DNA from: Anaeromyxobacter sp. Fw109-5
Lineage (GTDB): Bacteria > Myxococcota > Myxococcia > Myxococcales > Anaeromyxobacteraceae
Length of the DNA: 64,000 nt
Assembly: GCF_000017505.1 (NCBI RefSeq)
Contig: NC_009675.1
Span: forward strand, 4,034,501 to 4,098,500
Reading direction: 5' to 3'
The translations under genes and the position numbers were made by a program. The number at the start of each line of letters is the position of its first letter. Positions within the stretch are counted from its first letter, which is position 1. Positions 7,273-17,636 of this stretch are shown in pieces. The notes below the pieces were generated by a model. The model was given only the letters and a program-made list of their open reading frames with translations. It had not been told where the DNA came from and did not search any database.

Positions 7273-9054
7273 ATGATCCGTCGCTCGCTCGCCGTCCCGC
7301 TCGCCGCCCTCTTCGCGGCCAGCGCGCTCGCCGCCCGCCCCGCGCGCGCCTGCACGAACATCCTGGTCTCCCGCGGCGCCACCGCGGACGGCTCCACGCT
7401 CGTCACCTACGCCGCCGACTCGCACGACCTGTACGGCGAGCTGTACTACACCGCCGCCGCCCGCCACCCGGCCGGCGCCGCGCGCGAGGTCGTCGAGTGG
7501 GACACGGGCGACCGCCTCGGCCAGATCCGGCAGGCGGAGGTCACCTACAACGTCGTCGGCAACATGAACGAGCACCAGGTCGCGATCGGCGAGACCACCT
7601 TCGGCGGCCGCGACGAGCTCGTCGACCCGAAGGGCGGCATCGACTACGGCAGCCTCATGTACGTCGCGCTCGAGCGGGCGCGCACGGCGCGCGAGGCGAT
7701 CGAGGTCATGACCTCGCTCGTCGCCGAGTACGGCTACCGCAGCTCGGGCGAGTCCTTCTCGATCTCGGATCCGAAGGAGGTCTGGATCCTCGAGATGATC
7801 GGCAAGGGGCCGGGGCGGAAGGGCGCGGTGTGGGTCGCCCGGCGCGTGCCCGACGGCCACGTCTCGGCCCACGCGAACCACGCGCGCATCCGCCAGTTCC
7901 CGCGCAACGATCCGAAGAACACCCTCTACGCGAAGGACGTCGTCTCGTTCGCCCGCGAGAAGGGCTGGTTCACGGGCAAGGACGAGGACTTCAGCTTCTC
8001 CGACACCTACGCGCCCCTCACCGCCGGCGCCCTGCGCGCGTGCGAGGCGCGGGTGTGGAGCGTGTTCCGCCGGGTCGCCCCGTCGCTGAACCTCTCCGTC
8101 GAGCACGTGACGGGCGGCCCGAGCGCGCCGCGCCTGCCGCTGTGGGTGAAGCCCGACGCCAAGGTGTCGGTCCGTGGCGCGATGGAGCTCATGCGCGATC
8201 ACTTCGAGGGGACCCCGCTCGATCTCTCGCAGGGCGTGGGCGCCGGCCCGTTCGCGCTGCCCTACCGGTGGCGGCCGATGACCTGGAAGGTGGACGGGGC
8301 CGAGTACCTCCACGAGCGCGCCATCTCCACGCAGCAGACCGGCTTCTCGTTCGTGGCGCAGGCGCGCGAGTGGCTCCCGGGGCCGATCGGCGGCGTCCTC
8401 TGGTTCGGGCTCGACGACACCTACTCCACCGTCTACGTCCCCCAGTACTGCGGCAACCGCGCGGTCCCGCGGACGTTCGGCGTGGGCAGCGGCAACTTCC
8501 AGGAGTTCAGCTGGGACTCGGCGTTCTGGGTCTTCAACTTCGTCTCGAACTGGGCGTACGGGCGCTACAGCGACATGATCCAGGACGTCCAGAAGGTGCA
8601 GCGGGAGCTCGAGAGCGGGTTCCTCTCGCGGCAGGAGGACGTGGAGAAGGCCGCCCTCGCCCTCCACAAGACGTCCCCGGGGCTCGCGCGCGACTACCTC
8701 ACCCAGTACTCGGTCGAGCAGGGCGACCGCACCACCGCGCGCTGGCGCAGGCTGGGAGAGACGCTCATCGTGAAGTACCTGGACGGGAACGTGCGCGACG
8801 AGCACGGCAAGGTGAAGCATCCCGATTACCCGGAGGGCTGGCGGCGGCGGATCGCGCAGGACCGGGGGGAGCAGATCAAGGTGGTGAGGTTCCCGGGGGA
8901 GAAGGAGGAAGAGGAGCCGACCTCGACCCCGACCTCGACGGCGCCGGATCGGACGGCCGCTCATCCCGAGCGCAGCGACCCCGCGGCCGCGGCGGCGCGG
9001 AGTCGAGGGACGACCCCGACCCCGAGCGGATCTCCTGAGGCCGCTCGCCCGTGA
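7273..9054 (+). CDS. secreted C69-family (U34-type) dipeptidase-like protein
   Basis: This 593-aa protein has a signal peptide ending PARA just before C27. In C69 peptidases this cysteine becomes the N-terminal nucleophile after processing (CTNILVSRGATADGS). NMNEHQVAIGETTFGGR and the GSGNFQEFSWDSAFWVFN region are typical of the family, which cleaves dipeptides. The protein should be exported. The last 43 residues or so (PTSTPTSTAPDRTAAHPERS onward) do not belong to the family: the DNA there is a dispersed repeat with CCYCGA hexamers, so the original stop codon was probably displaced. It is divergent from the helicase gene and convergent with the pseudouridine synthase gene. Confidence 0.88.
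   Translation: MIRRSLAVPLAALFAASALAARPARACTNILVSRGATADGSTLVTYAADSHDLYGELYYTAAARHPAGAAREVVEWDTGDRLGQIRQAEVTYNVVGNMNEHQVAIGETTFGGRDELVDPKGGIDYGSLMYVALERARTAREAIEVMTSLVAEYGYRSSGESFSISDPKEVWILEMIGKGPGRKGAVWVARRVPDGHVSAHANHARIRQFPRNDPKNTLYAKDVVSFAREKGWFTGKDEDFSFSDTYAPLTAGALRACEARVWSVFRRVAPSLNLSVEHVTGGPSAPRLPLWVKPDAKVSVRGAMELMRDHFEGTPLDLSQGVGAGPFALPYRWRPMTWKVDGAEYLHERAISTQQTGFSFVAQAREWLPGPIGGVLWFGLDDTYSTVYVPQYCGNRAVPRTFGVGSGNFQEFSWDSAFWVFNFVSNWAYGRYSDMIQDVQKVQRELESGFLSRQEDVEKAALALHKTSPGLARDYLTQYSVEQGDRTTARWRRLGETLIVKYLDGNVRDEHGKVKHPDYPEGWRRRIAQDRGEQIKVVRFPGEKEEEEPTSTPTSTAPDRTAAHPERSDPAAAAARSRGTTPTPSGSPEAARP
8921..9031 (+). repeat. dispersed repeat with CCYCGA hexamers inside the 3' end of a coding gene
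   Basis: Short hexamer runs of the CCYCGA type (8921-8940 and about 9012-9031) flank a unit reading CATCCCGAGC...GCGGAGTCGAGGGA. The same unit, longer, occurs at 14913-15004. It is translated as the odd Pro/Ser/Thr/Ala-rich tail of the C69 peptidase, so it appears to have inserted into the gene's end. Confidence 0.6.
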
Positions 9055-9116
9055 GCGTGGCGACGCGGCGCCGGCCGCGGCGCGAAGTCGAAGGGGCCCG
9101 ACCGCGACCTCCCGAA

Positions 9117-9192
9117 CCGCTCGTGGTTCGACAGGCTCACCACGAGCGGCTGCTCGCTGCTTCCGCTCGCCCTGAGCCTGTCGAAGGGCGAG
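9117..9192. repeat. pair of opposed palindromic elements (core TGAGCCTGTCGAA)
   Basis: Two hairpins lie back to back. CCGCTCGTGG (9117-9126) pairs perfectly with CCACGAGCGG (9140-9149) around the loop TTCGACAGGCTCA. CTCGCCCT (9166-9173) pairs with AGGGCGAG (9185-9192) around GAGCCTGTCGA. The two loops are reverse complements, so these are inverted copies of one element with different arms. They lie between two convergent genes and could also act as a bidirectional terminator. Confidence 0.8.
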
Positions 9193-9203
9193 GCCGTGAG
9201 ACC

Positions 9204-10091
9204 CTAGCCGCCGCGCGCCAGCGCCTCGATCGCGCGCGCCAGGTCCTCCGGGAGCGGCGCGCGCACCTCCACCCGCGCCCCGTCGCTCGGGCGGGGGAAC
9301 GCGAGCCGCTCGGCGTGCAGCGCCTGGCGGGCGATGGCCTCCGACGCCACGCCGTACACCGCGTCGCCCAGCACGGGGAACCCCGCCTCCGCGAGCTGGA
9401 CGCGGATCTGGTGGGTGCGCCCGGTGTCGAGCACGACGCGGAGGAGCGCCGCGCCCGTGAGGCGCCGCTCGACCGCGAAGGTGAGGCGGGCGCGGCGGGG
9501 GGACGGGGCGCGGGTGGTGAAGCGTCGAGGGTCGGCGGCGCTGCGGCCGTACGGCGTGTCGAGCGCGCCGCGGTCCGGCGGCGCTCCGGCCGCGAGCACG
9601 AGATACTCCTTCTCGACCGCCCGGCCCTCGAACGCGGCGCGAAGCGCGGCGAGGGCGCGATCGTGGCGCGCGAGGAGAAGCGCCCCGGTCGTGTCGCGGT
9701 CGAGCCGGTGCGGCAGGCCCGGCGCCGCCCGACCGTCGACGTCGAAGGTCCCGATCCGGCTCGCCGCCCCGACGGCGGACGGCGCCCCCGGGCTGGAGGG
9801 CTCCACCGCGAGCCCCGCCGGCTTGGAGACGACGAGGCAGTCGGGATCGTCGTAGAGCACCGTCAGCGCCGGGCCCGAGGCGCGCTCGGCGCGCGGCGCC
9901 GGCCGCTCCACCTCGACCCGCTCCCCCCCGAAGAGCCGCCGCTGGATCGCGCAGGTCTTGCCGCGGATACGCGCCCTGCCCGCCTCGACGAGCGCGCGTG
10001 CCCGGTCGAGCGGGATCGCCAGCGCCCCGGCGAGCCACCGGTCGAGCCGCTCCCCCGCCGCCTCCCGCGGCACCTCCAGGATCTCCCGCAT
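9204..10091 (-). CDS. RluA-family pseudouridine synthase
   Basis: This 295-aa protein starts at ATG 10091 (MREILEVPREAAGERLDRWL). It has an N-terminal S4-like RNA-binding segment (residues 12-60) and the catalytic RluA domain. The HRLDRDTTG motif carries the catalytic aspartate, and LDTGRTHQIRVQLAEAGFPVLGDAVYG is the second family signature. RluA enzymes isomerise specific uridines in rRNA or tRNA; the target cannot be read from the sequence. The gene is divergent from the Cache-HAMP gene, and its 3' end abuts the palindromic repeats. An open frame extends well upstream but carries no family sequence there. Confidence 0.92.
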   Translation of the reverse strand: MREILEVPREAAGERLDRWLAGALAIPLDRARALVEAGRARIRGKTCAIQRRLFGGERVEVERPAPRAERASGPALTVLYDDPDCLVVSKPAGLAVEPSSPGAPSAVGAASRIGTFDVDGRAAPGLPHRLDRDTTGALLLARHDRALAALRAAFEGRAVEKEYLVLAAGAPPDRGALDTPYGRSAADPRRFTTRAPSPRRARLTFAVERRLTGAALLRVVLDTGRTHQIRVQLAEAGFPVLGDAVYGVASEAIARQALHAERLAFPRPSDGARVEVRAPLPEDLARAIEALARGG

Positions 10092-10233
10092 CGCGGGATC
10101 TTGCCACGCTCCGGCCTCGAGACGCCCGGCCCCTCCGGTGCGATCGACCCGGTACGCGTCCCCGCGGCTGGCGCGGCCGCTGTCCCGCGTTCGTGGTAGG
10201 GTCGCTCCGTCGCGGGGGCGTGACGGAGACCTG

Positions 10234-11418
10234 ATGCGAAGCCTGTCGGTCGAGGTGAAGCTGGCCCTCGCGCTCACCCTCGTCGCGCTCGGGGTGACCC
10301 TGGCCGGCGCCTGGCTCACCACGGCGTGGATCGAGCGGAACGTCGAGGCCGCCGCCGCGGTGTCGCTGCACCGCGCCTCCGAGGCGTTCGACGCGGAGGA
10401 GCACGCCCAGCTCGAGAAGCTCGCCGCGACGCTCGACGCGCTCCTGGGGAACCCGGAGCTGCGCGCCGCGTTCGTCGCGCGGGACCGCGAGCGGCTGCTC
10501 GCGGCGGCCACCCCGATCTTCGAGGTCATGCGCGAGCGGAACGGGATCACGCACTGGTACTTCCACCTCCCCGAGCCCGACGACGCCGTCTTCCTGCGAG
10601 TGCACCTCCCGGAGCTCCACGGGGATCACGTCGAGCGCGCGACGCTGCGGCGCGCCGAGGAGACGCGCGAGCTCGGGGCGGGGAAGGAGCTCGGCAAGAC
10701 CGCCTTCGCGCTGCGCGCGGTGCGCCCGTGGCTCGAGGATGGGAAGCCGATCGGCTACGTGGAGCTGGGCCAGGAGTTCGACCAGTTCCTCCGCCAGCTG
10801 AAGACGCGCACCGGCGACGACTACGGCCTGCTCGTGCAGAAGAGGTTCCTCGACGAGCGGGCCTGGGCGAGCGTCCTCGGGCCCCGCCAGAACACCTGGA
10901 ACGATCGCCCGGACGTCGTGGCGATCGACGCCGGCCCGTTCACCGAGGGGCTCGCCGACTTCGACGCCGACGTCGAGGCGCTCCCCGACGAAGGCCGGGT
11001 GCTCGGCCACGTCGAGCGGGGCGATCGGGCGCTGCTGCGCGGCATCGTGCCGCTGCGGGATGCGAGCGCGCGAAAGGTGGGCGGCCTCCTCGTGCTGCAC
11101 GACTTCACCCCGCAGCACGAGGCCCTCGAGGCAGGCGCCCTCCGGATGTACGCCGCGTTCCTGGCCGTGTCGCTCGCGGGCGCCGCCGCCTTCCTCGCGC
11201 TCGTGCACGCGCTCGTGTTCCGGCGGCTCGCGCTGCTCCGGCGCGGACTCGAGGCGCGCGCCGCCGGCCGGCCGCCGCCCGCACGCTCCGTTCGGCTCCG
11301 CCGCGCGGACGAGCTGGACTGGATCGAGGCGCTGTTCGAGCGGCTCGCCGGTCGGGGGAGCGGAAGCGAGACTTCCGGCGGTGAGCGGAACGCACCGGCG
11401 GCACCTCCGGAGCCCTGA
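10234..11418 (+). CDS. membrane sensor with periplasmic Cache-like domain and HAMP-like tail, no output domain
   Basis: This 394-aa protein starts at ATG 10234, behind GGAG. An N-terminal helix (residues 9-29) is followed by about 280 periplasmic residues with the ITHWYFHLPEPDDAVFLRVH pattern of double-Cache sensors. A second helix (AAFLAVSLAGAAAFLALVHALVF) and a HAMP-like stretch ending ADELDWIEALFERLAG follow. It then stops: there is no kinase, cyclase or MCP domain. It may signal by partnering with another protein, or it may be a C-terminally lost receptor. It lies upstream and co-directional with the cytochrome-barrel pair, so it could sense a ligand or redox cue for that cluster; this is inference. 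Confidence 0.7.
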   Translation: MRSLSVEVKLALALTLVALGVTLAGAWLTTAWIERNVEAAAAVSLHRASEAFDAEEHAQLEKLAATLDALLGNPELRAAFVARDRERLLAAATPIFEVMRERNGITHWYFHLPEPDDAVFLRVHLPELHGDHVERATLRRAEETRELGAGKELGKTAFALRAVRPWLEDGKPIGYVELGQEFDQFLRQLKTRTGDDYGLLVQKRFLDERAWASVLGPRQNTWNDRPDVVAIDAGPFTEGLADFDADVEALPDEGRVLGHVERGDRALLRGIVPLRDASARKVGGLLVLHDFTPQHEALEAGALRMYAAFLAVSLAGAAAFLALVHALVFRRLALLRRGLEARAAGRPPPARSVRLRRADELDWIEALFERLAGRGSGSETSGGERNAPAAPPEP

Positions 11419-11588
11419 AGAGCGCGAGGCCTCCCCGGTCCCGCAGGGGAGCGCGCCGGCGGGCGGGCGGGCGCGTCATCGCGTCACGCCCCGGCTCGAC
11501 ACGACCCGCGCTCACGCTGGGTGCCTACCATCGCGCCGATCCGGCGACGCGCGGCGGAGCGGGAGCGCGCCCCGGGAAGGAGCCGGCC

Positions 11589-12968
11589 ATGTTCACCCTC
11601 CGTCACGCCGCCAGCGCGGCCGCTGCCGTCGCGCTTTCGCTCGCTTCGCCCGCGCTCGCGGCCCAGCGCGCCTCCCCTCCCGGCAAGTCGGGCGACGACG
11701 CGCTCGGCTCGCGCAAGTACTCCGACTACGACAAGCCGCAGGCCTGCGCCGGCTGCCACGTGGACATCGCGCGCCAGCACGAGCAGGCGATGATGTCGCA
11801 GGCGTTCACGCACCACTGGGACGAGATCGAGTACTTCGAGCTCGCCGTGCCGCACGCCGAGAAGGTCGAGAAGGTGAAGGGGGTGAAGGCGGGCTGCAAC
11901 GGCTGCCACTCGCCGCTCGCGTTCCTCGCCGGCGACATCCCGCCCAGGCCGGTGGCGGCCGGCACGCGCGCGAACGAGGGCGTCTCGTGCGAGGTCTGCC
12001 ACACCATCGTCGACCGCGGCGGCGATCCATCGGTGAACTACAACTGGATCTCCGAGCCCGGCAAGACGAAGCAGGGGACGCGCGCGGGACTCCAGAGCCC
12101 CTACCACAAGACCCGCGAGAACCCGTTCCTCCGCACCGCCGAGTTCTGCGGCACCTGCCACAACGAGCAGGACCCGTGGGGCGTCTGGGTGAAGTCCACG
12201 CAGCTCGAGTGGAAGGAGAGCCCCCAGGCGAAGGCCGGCATCGTCTGCCAGGACTGCCACATGCCGCCCGCGCCCGGACGGAGCGCGCGGATGGGGAAGG
12301 AGCGCCCGGACATCCGCCAGCACCTCTTCCACGGCGCGCACGACGCCGGGAAGCTCGCGGGCGTCGCGGAGGTGCGCGTCCACCCCGAGGCGCGCGAGGT
12401 CGAGCCGGGCGATCCCATCCGCCTCACCGCGGTGGTGGTGAACGCCAAGGCGGGGCACAAGATCCCCTCCGGCTCCGCCGAGGAGCGGGTGCTCTGGCTC
12501 CACTTAGAGGCGAAGGACGCGTCCGGCAAGGTGTGGCCGCTGCGCGTCGACCGGAAGGGCTTCGCGGGCGAGGAGTACACCATCGCCGACCCGAGGGCGC
12601 TCGCCTACCAGGACATCGGGGACATCCGCGGGATCGCCGGCTTCCAGGGGTTGCCGCGGGACGGCCTCGTGCCCGGGGGCGACCGGATCTTCCGGCTGCC
12701 GTACCTCGACGAGAAGGGGCGGATGACCATCGCCCAGTGGAACACGGCGAGGCTCGGGACCGACTACCGGCTCGCGCCGCTGCAGGCGGTCTCGGAGACC
12801 TTCACCTGGTCGCCGCCCGACCTGCCCGAGGGACCGGTCACGGTGACCGCGACGGTCTGGTACTCGCGCCTCGTCTCGTCCGTCGCGGAGTTCCTGAAGG
12901 TCCCGCGCGAGGAGTACGAGCCGGTCCTCGTCTCCACCCACACCACCACCTTCACCGTCCTGCCCTGA
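11589..12968 (+). CDS. pentaheme c-type cytochrome, c554-like
   Basis: This 459-aa exported protein starts at ATG 11589, with AAGGAG upstream and a signal peptide ending ALAAQ. It has five CxxCH heme sites: CAGCH, CNGCH, CEVCH, CGTCH and CQDCH, all in the first 60%. The GCNGCHSPLAFL and GVSCEVCHTI context resembles the cytochrome c554 family. The last 180 residues or so lack hemes and look like a beta-sandwich (RLTAVVVNAKAGHKIPSGSAEERVLW). It is a periplasmic or outer-membrane electron carrier. The next gene starts 10 bp downstream and encodes a heme-bearing barrel, so the two probably form one electron-transfer unit. Confidence 0.88.
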   Translation: MFTLRHAASAAAAVALSLASPALAAQRASPPGKSGDDALGSRKYSDYDKPQACAGCHVDIARQHEQAMMSQAFTHHWDEIEYFELAVPHAEKVEKVKGVKAGCNGCHSPLAFLAGDIPPRPVAAGTRANEGVSCEVCHTIVDRGGDPSVNYNWISEPGKTKQGTRAGLQSPYHKTRENPFLRTAEFCGTCHNEQDPWGVWVKSTQLEWKESPQAKAGIVCQDCHMPPAPGRSARMGKERPDIRQHLFHGAHDAGKLAGVAEVRVHPEAREVEPGDPIRLTAVVVNAKAGHKIPSGSAEERVLWLHLEAKDASGKVWPLRVDRKGFAGEEYTIADPRALAYQDIGDIRGIAGFQGLPRDGLVPGGDRIFRLPYLDEKGRMTIAQWNTARLGTDYRLAPLQAVSETFTWSPPDLPEGPVTVTATVWYSRLVSSVAEFLKVPREEYEPVLVSTHTTTFTVLP

Positions 12969-12978
12969 GGAACCCGCC

Positions 12979-14136
12979 GTGATCCGACGCGTCCTGGCCC
13001 TCCTGCCGCTCGCCGCCGTCGCCGCAACGCTCGCCCTCCCCTCGCCCGCGGAGGCGATCCCGGCGTTCGCGCGCCGCTACCGCTTCTCGTGCACCACCTG
13101 CCACGCGCCGTTCCCGCGCCTGAAGCCGTACGGGGAGGAGTTCGCGGGGCGAGGTTTCGCGCTCGAGCCGGGCGGCGAGCCCGCCCGCGCGACGCTCGAC
13201 CTCGGCGACCCGCTGCTCGATCTGCCCCGCGAGTTCCCGCTCGCGCTGCGCTTCGACGCGTTCGGGACGGTGAACGACAGCTCGCCCGAGCTCGACTTCC
13301 AGACGCCCTGGATCTTGAAGCTCCTCGCCGGCGGGCGGATCGCGGACAAGGTCGGCTTCTACGCCTACTACATCCTCGAGCAGGGCGAGCCGGGCAAGAT
13401 CGAGGATGCGTACCTCCAGGTCTCGGACGTGTTCGGCCTCCCGGTGAACGTGCTGGCCGGGCAGTTCCAGGTGTCGGATCCCATCGCCAAGCGCGAGCTG
13501 CGGCTCGAGCGGCTGGACTACGAGATCCTGCGGACGCGCGTGGGCGACTCCGTCGTGGATCTCACCTACGACCGGGGCGTCGCGCTGACGACCGGCGTGG
13601 GACCGGTGAGCGCCTACGCCACGGTCACGAACGGGAACGGCATCGAGGGCGCGCAGGGCGGGCGCTTCGACACGGACTCGTACAAGAACGTGTCGCTCCA
13701 CCTCTCCGGCGACGTGGGCCCGGTGCGCCTGGGCGCGTTCGGCTACTGGGGGCGCGAGCGCCGCGACGGGGTGAACGACACGATGGTCTACTGGGGTCCG
13801 CAAGCGGCGATCACGCTCACCGAGATGCTCCACCTCTCGGCCGTGTACCTCGAGCGCTACGACTCGAACCCGCGCTTCGGCCCCGTCGACGAGGACCTCG
13901 TGACCCGCGGCGGTTTCGTCGAGGCGCTCTTCCTTCCTGCCGGCGCCGACGGACGCTGGGTGGTCGTGGCGCTCTACAACCTCGTCCGCTCGGACGACGA
14001 CGCGGCCGACGCCGAGTCCGCCGCGCTCTCGTTGCAGTGGCTGTTCCGGCGGAACGTGCGGCTCGCGGCCGAGGTCGACCACGACCTCGAGCGCGACGCC
14101 TGGAGCGGCAGCATCGGCACCAGCGCGGCCTTCTGA
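12979..14136 (+). CDS. outer-membrane beta-barrel with one N-terminal c-type heme site
   Basis: This 385-aa protein starts at GTG 12979, after a signal peptide ending AEA. A single heme motif C38-TTC-H42 lies right after the mature N-terminus (RYRFSCTTCHAPFPRLKPYG). The remainder is alternating amphipathic beta-strands ending in phenylalanine, the usual OMP terminus. A heme at the mouth of a porin would suit electron passage across the outer membrane. The preceding gene is a pentaheme cytochrome 10 bp upstream, and an ABC ATPase follows after 15 bp. The substrate is unknown; the conduit role is inference from the fusion and its partner. Confidence 0.8.
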   Translation: MIRRVLALLPLAAVAATLALPSPAEAIPAFARRYRFSCTTCHAPFPRLKPYGEEFAGRGFALEPGGEPARATLDLGDPLLDLPREFPLALRFDAFGTVNDSSPELDFQTPWILKLLAGGRIADKVGFYAYYILEQGEPGKIEDAYLQVSDVFGLPVNVLAGQFQVSDPIAKRELRLERLDYEILRTRVGDSVVDLTYDRGVALTTGVGPVSAYATVTNGNGIEGAQGGRFDTDSYKNVSLHLSGDVGPVRLGAFGYWGRERRDGVNDTMVYWGPQAAITLTEMLHLSAVYLERYDSNPRFGPVDEDLVTRGGFVEALFLPAGADGRWVVVALYNLVRSDDDAADAESAALSLQWLFRRNVRLAAEVDHDLERDAWSGSIGTSAAF

Positions 14137-14151
14137 CAATATAGGAGGGAC

Positions 14152-16014
<1,863 letters not shown>

Positions 16015-16046
16015 CTGGATTCCCTTCGACGGGGATCCGGGGCAGG

Positions 16047-16628
16047 ATGTCCCCGATGGCCGACGACCCGCGCCACCGCCCCCCGCTCGCCCCACCGCCC
16101 CCTCCCGAGCTCGCCCGGACGCCGGCCGTCCGCGAGATCCGGGGCTCGATGTTCATCGACACGGCCGCGGGCACGTTCCAGGACCTGCGGCCGCCCCCGC
16201 CCCCCGTCATGTCGCGGCGCGAGTTCGAGGCGGAGCTCCAGCGGCTGCTCCGCAGCTACGAGGGCGACGCGTCGAACCCCGGATCGATCCGCTGCGAGGG
16301 CTGCCGCCGCTGCGCGAGCTGCATGTTCTGCGTGGACTGCGAGGAGTGCTATCGCTGCACGCACTCGCGGGGCTGCAAGTCGTCCACCCACCTCACGCAC
16401 TGCGTGGACTGCGTGGGCTGCCACGACTGCGCCTACTGCGTGGCGAGCGAGAACTGCACGAGGTCGAGCTACCTCGTGCTCTCCCGGGCCTGCTCGGAGT
16501 GCACGTACTGCTTCGGCTGCGTGGGGCTCCAGAAGAAGGATTTCCACATCCTGAACGTGAAGTACACGCGCGCCGAGTACTTCCGGATCGTGAAGTCGCT
16601 CCAGGAGGAGCTCGGGCTCGGCGGGTAG
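16047..16628 (+). CDS. cysteine-ladder protein, hypothetical
   Basis: This 193-aa protein starts at ATG 16047 (a second ATG at 16056 is possible). Its first 80 residues are Pro/Arg-rich and low in structure. The C-terminal half has 19 cysteines, mostly in a running C-x2-C pattern (CEGCRRCASCMFCVDCEEC, then CVDCVGCHDCAYC, then CSECTYCFGC). No secretion signal is visible, so it is probably cytoplasmic and reducing. Metal or iron-sulfur binding is plausible, as is a Cys-stacked repeat solenoid. I do not recognise a characterised family. It sits between the ABC ATPase (32 bp) and the M23 peptidase (21 bp), all on one strand. Confidence 0.75.
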   Translation: MSPMADDPRHRPPLAPPPPPELARTPAVREIRGSMFIDTAAGTFQDLRPPPPPVMSRREFEAELQRLLRSYEGDASNPGSIRCEGCRRCASCMFCVDCEECYRCTHSRGCKSSTHLTHCVDCVGCHDCAYCVASENCTRSSYLVLSRACSECTYCFGCVGLQKKDFHILNVKYTRAEYFRIVKSLQEELGLGG

Positions 16629-16649
16629 CCGCCGCCCGCGCCCACCGAA

Positions 16650-17636
16650 ATGACGGCTCCCGCCCTCCTCGCGCTCGCGGTCGTCCTCGCCGCCCCTCCT
16701 CGCCTCCACGTGACGACGGCGCCCGCGGCCGCGCGCCCGGGAGACGCGGTCCTCGTGCGGGTGTCCGGCGCCGCGGCGGAGCCGCGCGGCGAGCTCGCCG
16801 GGCGACCGCTGGCCTTCTTCCGCGCGGGCCGCGAGTGGCGCGCGTTCGCCGCGCTGCCGACCGAGACGCCCGTCGGCCAGGTGCGCGCGACGGTCGAGGC
16901 CGGCCGCGCGCGGGCCGAGGGTGTCGTCGCGATCGTGGAGCCGGGCTGGCCGGCCCGGGCGATCGGCGGCGTGCCCGCCAAGTTCGTGAACCCGCCGCCC
17001 GACGTGACCGCGCGCATCGCCGCCGATCGCGCCGCCTTCGACGAGGCCTACGCGCGGCCGCCCGAGCCGCCGCGCTTCCGGCGCGCCTTCGCGTGGCCCA
17101 GGCGGGCGCGCGTGACCGGCCGCTTCGGCGACCAGCGCGTCTTCAACGGCGTGAAGCAGAGCGTCCACTACGGAACCGACGTGAGGGGGCCGGTCGGGGC
17201 GCCCATCCGCGCCGCGAACGACGGCCGCGTCGTGCTCGTCCGGGAGGCGTACCTGTCCGGACGGACGGTGGTGCTGTCCCACGGGGCGGGAGTCTTCACC
17301 GCGTACTTCCACCTCTCCCGCATCGACGTCCGCGCCGGCCAGACGGTCCGCCGCGGGGCGCAGATCGGCAGGCTCGGCGCCACCGGCCGCGCGAGCGGGC
17401 CGCACCTGCACTGGAGCGCGCGCGTCGGTGGCCTGTTCGTCGATCCCGAGTCGCTCCTCGCGATCGATCCCGCCAGGGGAAAGGCTCCGCCGCGCGCGCC
17501 GCGCCTGCCGCCGGCCGCGCCGCCGGCGCCCACCGTCGCCGGCGCGGGGCAGCCAGCTCCCGCTCCCGCCGCCGGCGCGCTCGAGGCGCCACCGCAGGGC
17601 GGGGACGCCGGCCCGGCCTCCCTCAGCGCGCCGTAG
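16650..17636 (+). CDS. M23-family metallopeptidase (LytM-like)
   Basis: This 328-aa protein has a short N-terminal hydrophobic signal and an Ig-like beta domain (residues 18-95). A LytM domain follows, with GVKQSVHYGTDVRGPVGAP (H-x3-D zinc ligands) and SGPHLHWSARV (HxH), so all zinc ligands are present. Such enzymes cut peptidoglycan cross-bridges in the periplasm, or activate amidases when degenerate. The last 55 residues are Pro/Ala-rich and disordered. The gene ends tail-to-tail with the inositol-monophosphatase gene, overlapping by 14 bp. Confidence 0.88.
   Translation: MTAPALLALAVVLAAPPRLHVTTAPAAARPGDAVLVRVSGAAAEPRGELAGRPLAFFRAGREWRAFAALPTETPVGQVRATVEAGRARAEGVVAIVEPGWPARAIGGVPAKFVNPPPDVTARIAADRAAFDEAYARPPEPPRFRRAFAWPRRARVTGRFGDQRVFNGVKQSVHYGTDVRGPVGAPIRAANDGRVVLVREAYLSGRTVVLSHGAGVFTAYFHLSRIDVRAGQTVRRGAQIGRLGATGRASGPHLHWSARVGGLFVDPESLLAIDPARGKAPPRAPRLPPAAPPAPTVAGAGQPAPAPAAGALEAPPQGGDAGPASLSAP

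Noticed and set aside
9204-10550. Longer form of the RluA-type protein starting at 10550
   Set aside because: The extra 153 residues are antisense to the Cache-HAMP gene and lack family similarity; the S4-like domain begins at the ATG 10091 start.
7258-11208. Open frame of 1,316 codons on the minus strand across several genes
   Set aside because: It is antisense to family-supported genes, His/Arg/Glu-rich and without domains. Long spurious frames are expected at this G+C content.
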